Shown: positions 22,814-35,700 of the stretch, piece by piece | Numbering within the stretch: the stretch's first letter is position 1 | How the letters are laid out: every line of letters begins with the position of its first letter | Source of the DNA: Turnera subulata | Lineage: Eukaryota; Streptophyta; Magnoliopsida; Malpighiales; Passifloraceae | Length of the DNA: 64,000 bases | Direction: 5' to 3' | Assembly: GCA_028386065.3 (NCBI GenBank) | Contig: JAKUCV010002314.1 | Coordinates: 63,143-127,142 of the forward strand | Translations under genes and position numbers: made by a program | The notes under the pieces: model-generated | What the model was told of the DNA's origin: nothing | Seen by the model: the letters and a program-made list of their open reading frames with translations, nothing else | The model's database searches: none

Positions 22814-25800
22814 CTCCCTCTTGATCAAGTTGCTGCACACATTTAGTTGAGCTCTCAGCAATTGGGACTTCATTTTCGGAAGTGCCTTGGTGAATATGTC
22901 TGCTACTTGACTTTCGGAGTTGCAATACTAAACCTGAACTTCACCTTCATGCTCTGCCTTCCTTATAATATGGTACTTTATCTTGATGTGTTTGGTTCTG
23001 CCATGATCAATAGGATTTTTAATCATAGCTATTGCTGCTTGATTATCACAGAAGAGTTCAGTTGCCTTCATATCTCCTTGACCAAGATCCTTGAGTAATT
23101 TCCTCAATCAAATAACTTGATTAACAGCAGCTCCTGCAGCCAAATATTCTGCCTCTGCAGTGGACCGAGCAATGGCAGTTTGCTTCTTAGCACACCAAGA
23201 CACCGGATTTGAGCCAATCAAAAGCACAAAACCTGTTGTACTCTTCATATCTTCACAACTTCCAGCCCAATCACTATCACAGAAACCTTTAAGTTGAGCA
23301 TCACTGGAGGTACTATAAACAAGTCCATAATCTGTGGTGCCCCTGATATACCTCAAGACTCTCTTGACTGTTCCAGCATGGATTCTTTTAGGAGCATGTA
23401 GAAACCGAGAGAGCAAATTTACTGTGAACATCAAGTCTGGCCTTGTGATAGTAAAATACATTAAACTTCCCACAAAGCTCCTGTACTCCCTCTCGTCAGT
23501 TGCCTCTTCGTCTCCTTTCAAACTCAACTTTGCACCAACAACTAAAGGAGTCTCTGTTGGATTACATTCACTCATTTTGAACCTTTTCAAAATCTCCTCG
23601 GCATATTTTTGTTGTGAGATGAAGATGTACCCATCCTGTTGATCAACTTCAATTCCCAGAAAGTACTTTATTAGCCCCAAATCTGACATCTCAAAAACCC
23701 TTGCCATTTCAAGCTTGAATGCTTTCACCTTCTCCAAATTACTTCCTGTAATCAGAAGATCATCCACATAAAGTGATACAAATAGGAAATCCTCATTACC
23801 ACTGATCATGGTATAAAGAGTTGGATCATTAATGCTTCTTGTAAAACCAGAATTCAACAAGTGATCATTAATCCTGGTATACCAAGCTCTTGGGGCTTGT
23901 TTCAAGCCGTAGAGGGCTTTGATTAATCTGTACACATGATCTTCTTTTCCTGCCTCCACAAAACCTTCTGGTTGCTCCACATACACTTCTTCCTTAAGAA
24001 AACCATTAAGGAAGGCTGACTTGACATCCAAGTGAAAAACTTTCCACTTATGTTGAGCAGAAAGCGCCAGCAACAATCTGATGGTATCAATTCGTGATAC
24101 TGGTGCAAAGGTTTCGCCATAGTCAATTCCAGCCTCCTGCAAGTATCCCTTGACTACTAACCTTGCTTTGTGCTTGTGAATGGACCCATCTGCATTGAGT
24201 TTGAGCTTGAAAATCCACTTGACACCAATAACCTTCTTGTTTGCAGGCCTAGGTGTGAGTTCCCAAGTTCTATTTTTCTTGATCATTTCCATTTCTTCCT
24301 ACATTGCTCTTCTCCATTCTTCACTGCTTGCTGCTTGTTCAAAATTTGCTGGTTCCAAACACACTTGATTGCATTGTTCATATATTTCAGCCAAAGACTT
24401 GGTTCTCAAGGGTGAAGAATCTGAATCATAGTCTTCCTCATTCAATTCGTCTTCTTCCTTTTCTGCAGATGCTCTTGGCTCCTCCTTCTTTTCAGCCTCA
24501 CTTTTCTCCCAGTTCCAAAAAGCATTTTCTTTAACCTTTATGTCTCTACTTGTAACCACCTTTCCTTCATCCACCAACTCGATAACCCTTGGATTGAGAG
24601 CTATATCCCAAGAACACTGCTTTTCTTACCTTTGCTTCAAGCTTCTTCCTTGTCACATCTGGAACATGGACATAACACAATGATCCAAAAATTCGCAGAT
24701 GTTTCACAGTTGGTTTGACTCCACTCCAAGCTTCAATTGGAGTCTTCCCTTCAACAGACTTGGTAGGAAGTCTATTCAGCAAATATGCAGCAGTATAAGC
24801 TGCCTCTGCCCAAAACTTCAATGGCAACTTCTTGTCACTAAGCATGCATCTGACCATTTCCACAATAGTTCTGTTCTTCCTCTCCACTACGCCATTTTGC
24901 TGAGGTGTATATGCAACAGAGAGCTGGTGATGAATCCCCTGATCTTCACAGAATTTGTCAAAGTCTAATGATGTATATTCCCTTCCTCGATCAGACCTTA
25001 ACACCTTGAGCTTGCACTCACTTTTTCTTTCTGTTAATGCCTTAAATTTTCTGAACACAGAAAGCACTTCTGACTTGTGTCTCAAAAAATAAATCCAAGT
25101 CATACGTGAAAAATCATCAATGAAGAGTAAAAAATACAGATTACCACTCAAGGATGGTGTTCTCATTGGTCCACACAAATCAGAATGGACTAACTCTAGC
25201 TTCTCTTTGGCTCTCCAAGTTGCATTTACTGGAAATGAATTCCTATGCATTTTTCCTGCTTGACATGCTTCACAAACTCCCTCTAACTCACTTAACACAA
25301 GCAAGTCTCTAATCAATTGATTCACAGAGGCTTGCTTCAAGGATTGCAAATTAAAATGACCACATCTACGATGCCACAAACTAGTCTCTTCTTGACTACA
25401 GACAAGTGCCTTTTCAAAAGCAAATTCCCACCTTACTGGGAAACTATTGTTCTCCATTTTAACTTTTCTCAAAAGTTTCCCCTTTCCATCCACAATAACA
25501 CAGCATTCATCTTTAAATTCAACAGTGTAACCATTCTTCATCAATTGAGAAACACTCAGCAGGTTGTGCTTTAGTGTAGGCACAAAGAGAACATTCGAAA
25601 TAAGCTTTGTACCTTGCTTGGTTTTGACAACAACAATGCCTTTGCCTTCAGCTTGAACCACTTCTCCATTTGCCACCTTGACTTGAGTCGCAGCAGACTT
25701 ATTAAGCTCCTTGAACCACCTGGAATCACAAGCCATATGGTTTGTGCATCCACTGTCAATGAACCAAGTTGCAGCACTTGATTCATGATCAAAAGTGATG

Positions 25801-26816
25801 GCCATGAATATAAATTCCTCATTTTGCTGAAAATCAACCATTTTGGCCTGTTGTTGAGGTTGTATTTGATGCTGAGGAGGAGGTTGATCCTGCTGCACAT
25901 GATTTGAACTTGTTCCCTGACCCTGCTTCATTTTGCAAAATCTCTCAATGTGCCTAACCTTGTGGCAGAAATTGCATTTTTTGGTCCTCCAACATCTCTG
26001 TTCAGTATGACTTGCTTTTCCACAATGCTTGCAAGGTGGAAAATTTGTTTGAGATCCTCCCGTCTTTGCAAAATGCTGTGTATGTGGTTTCTTGTCTTTG
26101 AAAAACTTCGAGCTCTCTTTGTTAGAAGAGAACTTAGCAGCTTGCTTCACAAGTAAGGCTTCTTCCGAAAAGGATTCTGCCTTCTTTGTTTGCCTCTGTT
26201 CATGAGCATATAATGATCCCACAAGCTCATTTACAGTGATAGTAGTGATATCCTTGGACTCTTCAATAACTGGTACTCTTGCTTCGAATCTATCCGTGAC
26301 TGTGTTAAGCACCTTTTCTACAATCTTGAGTTCTGGAATCCTTTCTCCATACAACCTCATCTGATTCACAACTTCTTGTACTCTTGAAGAGTAACCTTTG
26401 ATTGATTCTTCTTCTTTCATCTTCAACATTTCAAATTCCCTTCTAAGTGTTTGAAGTCTCATCCGTCTTGTTCTTTCTGATCCTTGAAAGCTTTCCTGCA
26501 ACACTCCCCAAGCTTCTTTTGCAGTTGTGCAGCTCACAATCAGAAGGAAGATTGATTTAGAGACAAGTGAGTGCATGCACGTAATGGCTATATTGGCCTT
26601 TTGAACATTTTCTCTGTGAGTTTTCTGTTGTGCCGCAGTCAAGCTCGCTACATCTTCGGGCTCTTGATATCCATCTTGAATTTGTTCCCACAGGCCATTT
26701 TCCATGAAGAAGGCCTTCATCCTTACTGCCCAATAATCATAGTCTTCTCCATTAAAAGGAGGTGGGGCTGGCAGTGATGAAGTTGGATGTGAGGTTGATG
26801 CTGCATTATTCACCAT
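22808..26816 (-). pseudogene. gag-pol of Copia-A, four lesions
   Basis: Starts at ATG 26816 and ends with TAG at 22808-22810, inside the LTR. Domains in order: gag with two CCHC knuckles (CKHCGKASHTEQRC, CNFCHKVRHIERFC), protease with DSG (FIDSGCTNHMA), integrase with HHCC zinc site and HSDLCGPM, FIDDFSR, GVVERKN, then RT with YVDDLLITG and RNase H with CDSDWAG and STAEAEY. Lesions I can see: a frameshift near 24577, nonsense codons at 24299-24301 (TAG for a Glu-like codon), 23108-23110 (TGA) and 22928-22930 (TAG). Otherwise the frame is long and clean (749 and 394 codons), so the element was active recently. Confidence 0.92.
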
Positions 26817-26862
26817 GTTGATAAGCTTGGTCTCGTAAGATCAGAGCTACTCCGCTACCAAT

Positions 26863-27742
26863 TGTTGGCTTTGTTGTTTCTCAAAAACTGATAAATCACA
26901 TGAACATCGATGTTGGAATCAAAACATCGATGTTGTGATGATTCTGGAGCTCCAAATAATCTGGCCGAGAGCTTAGAACATCGATGTTGTCATAAGAACA
27001 TCGATGTTGCACGAATTCTAGAAGGTTGGCAGAAGCTCTAGGACATCGATGTTGGCCCTAGAACATCGATGTTTTCTGGAAATTCCAGAAACCTTCAAGA
27101 ACATCAAGAACACCAGAAAACCTGAATTGATCAGAAGTGACTCTGAACCTTTCAGAGTTGTTCTATTAGTGATTGAACAACTTCGTTTACTCTCAAATTA
27201 CACTCAGAAACGAAAAGAATGGGTGTTTGACAAGTCTCACAGAAATCACACTCAAGAACAGAATATGAACATGAAGAACATTCATGCAATTTTCCAGAAT
27301 TCAACTCAAATCCAGAAACACAATCAATATACACTAAATAATGTAACTCACTCAGGAAACTAACAGAATCAAACTCACTTGAATATGGAAGAGAACAACA
27401 CAAAATTCTCCACACTTACATTACATTTCTGCATCAAATTTAAACACACAAAAAAGGTGCAGTCCACTAACATGGGTACTTGTACAGACATACAGAATTC
27501 TGAAAACACACAGAGTAAGCATGTTACTAAACAAGCATGCTCACCTAACCTGACACTAAACAGGGAATAACTTGGTAACACACAAAAGCATAGCAAATTA
27601 AAAACAACAATTACTCTCAGACTTCCCTTCACCAATCCTGTTTCTCTTCCTCCTTTGGTGGGGGCATCCGCAAACCAAACTGTCCATTCTTCCAAGCTGA
27701 CCAATGGAGTCAGAATTGAAGCAGCTTGATCACATTCTAACA
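26863..27742 (-). repeat. 5' LTR of Copia-A (right on the map)
   Basis: 880 bp. Six copies of AACATCGATGTT (one with a first-base change) start at 26903, 26923, 26977, 26997, 27042 and 27062: three pairs, each 20 bp start to start. In element orientation they lie near the 3' end of the LTR, just before the primer binding site, so probably in transcribed leader sequence. Confidence 0.93.
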
Positions 27743-27901
27743 GAATCATTGTGGAATTGTTGAAGTTTTGCCTTTGCATCTACTTATAAAGTTATCTCCA
27801 TAAGTAAATATCACAGCATGCAGCGAAAGGGAAAGATTTAATACAAATCAATTGAAAAATATTACCATTTGATGTTAATTTGTTGCATATACGAGAACAA
27901 T

Positions 27902-28172
27902 ACTTGCTAAACACAAATGCGCATCTCAGATTTCAAATATGGAACTGTCACAAGGAAATACTACTACTGTATATAACTATGGGGACTGGAGCCCAAATTA
28001 AGATGTATAGGAATTAATCAAGGCTAGCTGCTGCAATAAAACATGAAATTCACATCACTTATCTTTATTGAATTTCCATTCCACTTATATATATATATAT
28101 ATATATATATGCATCTCTTCAGTTTCTAGTAGAAAGTAGTCAACCGTGCTTGATGGCAAACAAACTGGGCAG
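27902..28172. other. 3' flank of the UGT gene with (AT)n microsatellite
   Basis: Probable 3' untranslated region of the glycosyltransferase (gene on the minus strand). A pure (AT)n run of about 25 bases lies at 28085-28110. Confidence 0.6.
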
Positions 28173-30241
28173 CTAAAAAGACATGAACTCCAGTAACTTG
28201 TTTAAGGCATTGTAGGATGAACCCCCTCTTCCCATGCCTAGTTCAATCTTTTTCTTGAAACTCTTAGCTCTTACCCTTATTTCTTCCCCTTTTTCATCCA
28301 CCATTATTCGTCTCACAGCTCTAGCTACTTCCTCACCATCCAACTTGCTCTCCAATTGCAAGCCTATTCCCCACACATGACTAATGTACCTAGCATTTAC
28401 TAGTTGGTCCCCAAAATTAGGCCTGCATATCATTGGGACCCCTTCAGCTATACTCTCCAGGGTGGAATTCCAACCACAATGGGTCAAAAATCCACCCACT
28501 GCAGCATGTGCTAACACTTGCTTTTGAGGTGCCCACTTCACAATGCAACCCCTTTGGCCAACAGTTTCCAGAAAACCCTTTGGTAGTAATTCAATCCATT
28601 CTGAACCAAGGATGGACCCAGGCCTAATCACCCACAAGAATTTCTGCTCGCTGTTAGCAAGTCCGCGGGCCATTTCAGCAATTTCCGTCTCCTGGATAGA
28701 GACCACACTTCCAAAGCTTACATAAAGGACTGACTTCTCAGGTTGCTTGTTAAGCCAAGAAATGCAGTTGGTGTCCTCCTTTAATAGGCTACTGCTCGAA
28801 GAGGGTGGTGCATATTTGTGCATGGGGCCAATTGGAAATATTGGAACTGGGCACTGCTTCTGCAGCTGTGCTAGTAATGGCTGTTCAAGGCAATCAATGG
28901 TATTCCATACAACAGCTGAAGATGTTCTCGTGTGGCATGCCTCTGCTATGAGCTTCAAGAACTTGTCCTGTGCATTGTACTTGGAAACTGGCAGATCCTT
29001 GAACCTTAACAGTGGAAGATCCGGGACTGGCTCTCCTAATGCAGAATCTGCATGCACCCAGATTTAATTATTTGCAAAAACAAAAGATTAAAATTTAAAA
29101 TAAAACTTTTTTTCCCTTCCTACGACGTATATCTTGGAGAAAGCTTTCTCCATTCCACAAAAGAAATAAGCAAAAAAGAAAAAGAGAGTTTCATATATGA
29201 ATGAGTTTGAGTCAATTTCATTAGTATCTCTCCTCCTGTAAAATAATAATAATAATAATACAAGCTTGCAGGATGGAGTTATATATGTCGCTTGTTAAGA
29301 ATGTGACTTTGATGAACTATTATATCTTTACTGTTTTTTTGATAAGACTATAATATCTTCACTTATCATATTTATGTGACTAATGTTTCATTAGATTTAT
29401 AAGAACTGAACTACAAATTAGTCAATTACCATGTTGTTAGTGTTGATAAGTTCTTGCGTCAACTAATCAGCAGTATTTTCAATTCAATACAAAGTATACC
29501 CTGAGTGTATCAGATACTAAAGGACCATGCATATCTCTAACTCCAACGACAACACTACCTACGGGGGCCGGACTGCAAATATGCACAAGATCATCAAGAC
29601 CTCAGAGAAAAGACAAGATAATTTGATTTCCTGCTTCCTCAAGCGGTGGGATATGAACACTGACAAGTTAAATGCAGTTGCTCAATATAATGCAACATAA
29701 GGGTTCTAGAACTGTACGTGATATGAACAACTAGTATGCAGCACTTTATATGGTCATTGGAGTCACCTTGAAAAGGGAAGCGACCTTCTTCTACGAGGTG
29801 CATAATGGCAAGACGAGAAGCAAAAGTGGCTGCGTTGATTGTTCGCAAAATAATACTTGGAAGCTCTAGATTATTGGCAGCAGCTTCAGCGAAATACATG
29901 AGATCATCATATATAACGCAGGTGACCTGACCACGTCTGAGCACTATCTGTTCAAGGCATTCCTGGAAAGGGTGTTTGCATTTGATATTAAGTCCCGTTA
30001 TAATCTCTAGTAGATTCCCAGAATCGATAACATCCTCTGCCAAGCCATCCTGTATGGATTGGAAGTCGAACTCGGGATGCCTGGAGGGGTTAGGGGAATT
30101 GTATTGGGTGTGAACAATAGTGATGGAGTAGCCCTTAGAATGGAGGGCAGCTCCTAGCTGAAGCATTGGATTTATGTGTCCTTGGAACGGACATGGAATA
30201 AGCACCACACGGGGCTTTCTTTCTCCCTGATTTTGATCCAT
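28173..30241 (-). CDS. UDP-glycosyltransferase, UGT76-like
   Basis: Family 1 glycosyltransferase that transfers a sugar, usually glucose, from UDP-sugar to a small acceptor in the cytosol. Two exons: 29767-30241 and 28173-29047 (phase 1 junction, donor GTGACT, acceptor CAG), 449 aa, stop TAG. The N-terminus has the catalytic-His segment FQGHINPMLQLG at about residues 18-29. The C-terminal PSPG box begins WAPQKQVLAHAAVGGFLTHC and ends with Asp-Gln (NFGDQ), the ending usual for UDP-glucose donors. Length and the position of the single intron fit the UGT76 group (cytokinin, nicotinate or terpenoid acceptors in various plants). The acceptor cannot be told from sequence. No break is seen; Copia-A ends 430 bp beyond its stop codon. 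Confidence 0.93.
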
Positions 30242-30331
30242 ATCTTTCTCTCTTTGGGTCGGCAGAATAATTTAAGGTTGTATATGGTCTATGGCTTGTG
30301 CAGTTTGCCTTTTCTTATCCCTAATTGCAAC

Positions 30332-30358
30332 TATATAAATACTCATATCCTATTGGCT
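30332..30358 (-). promoter_or_regulatory. Putative UGT core promoter (CCAAT and TATA-like boxes)
   Basis: On the minus strand AGCCAATAGG (about 30349-30358) is followed by TATTTATATAG (about 30331-30341), roughly 90 bases before the UGT start codon. The order and spacing fit a core promoter, but this is by inspection only. Confidence 0.35.
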
Positions 30359-31411
30359 ATATATAATATATTTCGGACTTGGGAATGTTTCTTGTATAGT
30401 CTATTACTCTATTACTACTACTGGATAATTAAGGAGAGTAAAAAAACGTGGAAAACAGTGGTTGTACTTGTAGTATAGGATGCCGACAAGAGTAAGAAAA
30501 GAGTGTCGATGGTGTGAAAGTGTCAAAGATGCTCAAGGCTCGCAATTAAGGTGATGAATGTATGGTGCATGCCATAGATATTTTCTTTCTGTGTTCTGTT
30601 CTCCCATGTGGGTGATTATTGCAGGCTCCGAGTGACAGGCCGGTGGTCTCTAGTGTACATTCATATCGAAGCTAGCTATACGTACCGACTATAATTAGAC
30701 TTAGTGGATCAATATGGTCCTAAGATGAATCACGTTTCGTTTGGAGAAAGATACACGTACGACAAATGTCGACTGTGCTGACTTCAAGCATTTAAGCTTA
30801 CCACCAACCTTATTTATGTGAATGCATGTGACCGTCTTGAAGCTGTGTAAGTGTAACCCATGGAAAAGATGGGAGAAGTAAAGACCGCGATGGGAGAATT
30901 AAAACATGGAGATACATACAGGAATAGAGACATAATTAACCCCGCACGAGGATTTGAGTCATAGTAGTTTGTTGTCTTGTAATAGCAGCAGGCACTGTTA
31001 GAGGAACGCTGATGAAGCCGCTGATAGGCTAGTCAACTTGTTGAACATTGTACTAGCTAGCTAGCTAGCAGCCTCCCAAGTTCATGGGTTCTGATTTGGT
31101 TTGCCGTGTAAACGCTACCACATGCTTCTGACAAAGTAATATAGCTAAAGTTTATCTCTGGATCAAAAGGGAGGGGAAAAAAAGAGACAAAAAGCAATGA
31201 ATTGAAGATCGTACATGAGCTTGTTCAAAAAGATATAGGGGACATCCCGAGAACAGCTTTTGAACAAGCAATTTTCTGGTCGGGGGTGGGTGTGTGTAAC
31301 GTGCAACTTTTGCTGCTATTTCTCCAGTCTCCTCCACCCACCGACTGGTGATAGTTAGGAGTTCAGGTGGCATTCGTACGACGTGCAATATATGTTATGT
31401 AACTATTTTTT
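30359..31411. other. Intergenic region upstream of the UGT gene
   Basis: No gene is supported. It contains (tagc)n at about 31055-31072. A 78-codon minus-strand frame at 31152-31388 matches nothing I know. Confidence 0.4.
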
Positions 31412-31499
31412 TTAGACCTGCGATGCACGTGATATTGCTTTTATTATTTATTAATAATTTTATTATTACATTGTTGTGATTAGTAAAACTAGCTCACTT

Positions 31500-34400
31500 C
31501 CCCAGAGTTCTACGGGCTTGCTTATTAATTAATTTTTTGAAAAAAATTTCACATTTCTAGGCATTTATTATGTAATATTAAAAAAACTTGTACATAACTT
31601 GTTTTCAAATTATATATTTTTATCAATTTTTTTTCATTTTGTCATATAGATTTGGAAAATAAATAAAAAATTATTAAAATATAAATTAGAATATAAATCA
31701 GAAAAATAAATAAAATAAAATATTTAATAATAATATAAATAATAATTAATTTTTTAAACTTAAACATGCATTATTGGCCCCTAAAACAAAAACATATTAA
31801 ACAACTGAAGAAAAATTTAAAAGAATTAATTAATAATAACCAAAAAATAAAAAATATAAGAGAGCAATTTTTAAAACATAAATCAGTAAATGAATAAAAA
31901 ATATTATTATATATAAAAAAAGAAAAATATAATATAGATCAAAAAAATAAATTCTTAAAAACCTAATAAATAATAATATAAAAAATAATTAATTTTGCAA
32001 AGTTAAACATGGATCATTGAGCCAAAAAATAACAAAAATATTAAACAACGGAAGTAAAAATCAAAAGCATTAATGAAGGATAACCAAAAGTAAAAAAACC
32101 TAAGAGACTAATATTAAAGAAATATAAACCAGGAAAATAAATAAAAAAATAAAATTATGCAGAAAAAATAAATTAGAAAATAGAATATAAATCAAAAAAA
32201 TAAATAAAATAAACTGTTTAATAATCATATTGTAACAGCCCGGGTAATTTTTTTACGTTTTTACCGTCACCGTAAAATTTATTTTACAGTTATTTACCAT
32301 AAAAATTAATCTTGGGTAATTAATTTACGGTAATTCGTGCATCGGATTTTGAAACCGAGCCCAGTCCCACGCTCGGGATTTTTCTGCGGATTTTCCGGAC
32401 CAAGTTGGAATTTTTCGGGTCCAGGAATCTTCAGAAAAGTCAGGATTAACCCCAAATTATCGGGCCAGAAATAAAGTCAAGGGGGTACATTTGTTATTTT
32501 CTGGTCCGGACAGAACCCGCCTCACATGCTGCACAGTGAAGGGGCTGCAGCCGCCATTCACTGTGAGGCATGTGAGCAGCCAGTGCATGCCCGTGAGTCT
32601 TTTTTCTTCTTCTCCTGCCTTAACATTTCCTCTGCAAAAACTCTTCAACACTCTGCTTATCTGCAAAACCTATTTCCTGCAAACTTCACCTGCAAAAAAA
32701 AAAAAACAACAATTCTTACAACTCACCTTAGAAACTTGCAAATGAAAAGAAGAAAAAAAAAAACAAACAAGACAACACACCCACACCAGCAACGTTGCCG
32801 TTTTGGGCAACCACCACCCACCACCATCTTTTCCCCTCCTTTCCTTTTTCTTTTCTTCCTTCACCCGAGCCACCACTGCCGGCCACCACCACACCACCTC
32901 TCCACCACCAGCACTCGCCACCAACCACTTTTCCTTCCCTCTCTGCCGCGACACCGCCGCTATCCTCCCCGCTGCAGATCGTAGCAGCCACGCCGACAGT
33001 CGCCCGAGACCACCTTCTCGTCGCACCACGTCAATCGCCGTCCCTGCTCGTCCGATCTCCCCGCTCGCGCCGCCTTCTCGCAGCCGCCTCGTCTCCTCCT
33101 CGTCATCGCCTCGCTTGCTTGGTCTCGCCGTGCCGCCTCGTTCCGTCGTCGAGCTCGCCGTCTGCAAGGTGAGCTGCGGGTCGATGGTGACCCATCTGAG
33201 GCGGGTCGACCCGCGACCTGGATGCTTTGTGGGTTAAGTCTCGCGGGCTGGGCCGAGCTAAGATGGGTTGACTTGTGTTTGGGCTGGGTAGGGTTCCAGG
33301 CCTGCGTGTGGGCTTAAGTCTGGGCTCCTGGTTGGGGCCTGGGCTTGGCACTATGCATGGACTGGGCTGACACTAATGGCCCAGTCCGAATTTAATTAAA
33401 AAAAAAAGAGAGAGAAAAGAAAAAGAAATATTCTGGAAAATAAAATAGATATAATTTTGGGAATAAAAATAATTTGTGTTCTGGAAAAAAATATATAAAT
33501 GTGATAATGATAGAAGAGTAATTAATTTGAGGATATAATCATGGAAAAAAAATAATAATAGTAATTAATAATTTTGGAAAGTACATACTTATAGAAATAA
33601 ATATGGAAAGGGTATTATCAAAGTATGTAATAAAATACCGGAATAATATCCGAGTATAGGTATAAGTATAGTATTATTTTTGACACCTAGAAATAAATGG
33701 TGAATGATGATGATAATAGAAATTAACCCGGGGAAGTAACCGAGACGAATTAGTATTTATTTTTCGGTATACAGTAGTAGCATGACATTGCATATCACTT
33801 ATGTGTGCATATTATTTGTTTGATATAGGAGTTGATAACGAGCAGATACCTGAGGAACCGGACTTGGAGTCTGTTGGACAATTCCATAACTGAAAATCGG
33901 CTAAGGTGAGGATGGATAACCTTGGATATGTGCCCGTAATACTGTGTTTGTTTTTGTTGTTTGATTGAACTACTGGATTGATTATCGACTGTTATTTAAT
34001 TGCTGTGGAAATTGTTGATGCTGTTGTTGGATTGTGTTTAGACTTGCGGATATTGTGTTGTATAATGCTGAACTGTTGGCTGAGATTAATTGACGTTATG
34101 AGTCTGTTGATGATTTGAGCTGAGGAATAATCTGGAATAATGGGAAGTTGGATAATTGAGAATAGAGTAATGAAACTGGACTGAACTTGAGATGATGATA
34201 TAATTGTCACGTGGAAAGTAGTGGTACGACTAGATGGTTAGAGGCTAGTTTTGTGGTGTCATGGCCGGTTTGGTTGGTTGTTGGGGATGTTGATCCCGGA
34301 TTTGTTGATATTGGGATGTTGATCCCGGATTGGTTGTGATTGGGATGTTGATCCCGGATTGTGTTTTGGCCTGGCATCCGGAATTAGTTAATAACCAGGT

Positions 34401-35700
34401 ACGACCTTAGTTTGTCCAGTGACGGGGCCCGGAAGATAAAATTGGTAATAATAATAATAAGCATTCTTTTGGTCTTGGCTTAGTTGTTTTATGGTAGATT
34501 CCTTGTGTTGTGATTGTCTGTGCTTATTTCGAAAGTATTACGGTTGATTATATATCTCTGTTTATCCTTCGTCGGTGAGCACTTCGAACTCACCCCTCAC
34601 CTGCGGGGTTTCATCCCGTAGGTTTGGTTGCTTCGTAGTTCAGGTACGACGTACGTTGGCTGCTGCTTTCTTCTCCACCTGACTCTAGATCCATACCTCC
34701 GCTGCACGTGCATATAAGACTTCCGCTGCTGTGTTACATATGTTGCTGTGTTGCTGCTTTCCTATTTGACTTATGATGATGTTTATACTGGTTATGCTGT
34801 TGCTGTTGAGCTAGTGTGTGGTTTGAATAATGGTCCCCGTGTATGGGTGACAGATGATGCTTCTGTTGTATTTGGATTTAATATGTAGTATTTTGACTGC
34901 GATGTACTGTTTGTTCCATCAATAAGGATAGTTTCGGCACGTGTTTACTGTGTATGGTAAATACGGGTCGGGGCGCTTCACATATAAATAATACTTAATT
35001 TTTTATATTTAAACAAACATCAGTGAGTCCCAAAATAAAAAAAATATATATTAAACAATAAAAGAAAAATGAAAAAAATTAAATAATAATAAACAAAAAT
35101 ATAAAAAAATAAAAGGGTAATTTCTAAAAATAAAAAATTAGGAAAAAACTGAAAGAAACTATTATTACGAAAAAAATTAAAATAGAAATTAGAAATAAAA
35201 TTAGAAAAAATATAATAAAATCCTCAATAATAATATAAATAATAGTTAATTTTGTAAATTTATACCTGCAACATTTATGGATCCATGCTTGGGCCTATAT
35301 AATTGACCCTAAAACAAAAAAATATTAAACACAAAATAAAAAATTACAAGAATTAATTAATAGTAAACAAAAAAATAAAAAACATAAAATGAGTCATTTT
35401 TAAAATAAAAATCATAAAAATAAATAGAAAAATATATTATTATGTATAAAAAATTTAATACAAAAAATAAAATATAAATCTGAAAAATAGATAAAAAATA
35501 TTTAATAATAATTAATTTTATAATTTAAACATGCATAATTGAGTCCTAAAATAAAAATAAAAAAATATATAAAACATAAAAGAGACCACAAAAAAATATT
35601 ATATAAAGTAATAATATAAAGAACAATTAATTTATGAAATGAAAATTTAACAAATTAAAAGACATGAAAAATTAAAACGTACTTTTGCATCAATTAAACT
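31500..35700. repeat. AT-rich tandem modules of about 250 bp
   Basis: A phrase close to aaacatgcattattgagtcc recurs at 31762, 32005, 35011, about 35271 and 35527. After removing the solo LTR (2755 bp including one target copy) the spacing is about 243, 251, 260 and 256 bp. The stretches between also share phrases (aataataatataaataataattaa type). Copies are diverged. Confidence 0.6.
32231..34980 (+). mobile_element. Solo LTR of a large Ty3-type family
   Basis: Begins tgtaacagcccgggtaa, ends ggtcggggcgcttca, and is flanked by the 5-bp target duplication catat (32226-32230 and 34981-34985). It has no gag-pol, primer binding site or second LTR, so it is best read as a solo LTR of 2750 bp. GC-rich Ser/Pro-coding stretches around 32800-33240 are frame chance rather than genes. 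Three copies of the hairpin GGGAT-GTTG-ATCCC lie at 34284-34297, 34313-34326 and 34342-34355. Confidence 0.85.

Larger units (their letters stand above)
21934..27742 (-). mobile_element. Ty1/Copia retrotransposon Copia-A, nearly complete
   Basis: Two 880-bp LTRs (21934-22813 and 26863-27742) begin TG and end CA and are flanked by the 5-bp target duplication gaatc (21929-21933, 27743-27747). The element reads on the minus strand, so 26863-27742 is its 5' LTR. Directly inside it is a primer binding site beginning TGGTAGCGGAG; inside the 3' LTR is a purine tract (aagagggag). Gag-pol order (gag, protease, integrase, RT, RNase H) is Copia, close to the Tnt1/Tork type. The LTRs agree closely except for a 138-bp patch described separately. 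Confidence 0.95.
21349..27901. repeat. Segmental duplication, copy 2 (split by Copia-A)
   Basis: 21349-21933 matches 19735-20314 and 27743-27901 matches 20310-20456. The two halves were one block before Copia-A inserted; gaatc is duplicated at 21929-21933 and 27743-27747. Confidence 0.88.

Noticed and set aside
26903..27073. CRISPR-like regular short repeats in the Copia LTRs
   Set aside because: The repeats are palindromes inside a plant LTR, spacers are only 8 bases within a pair, and no cas genes exist. A eukaryotic context rules out a CRISPR array.
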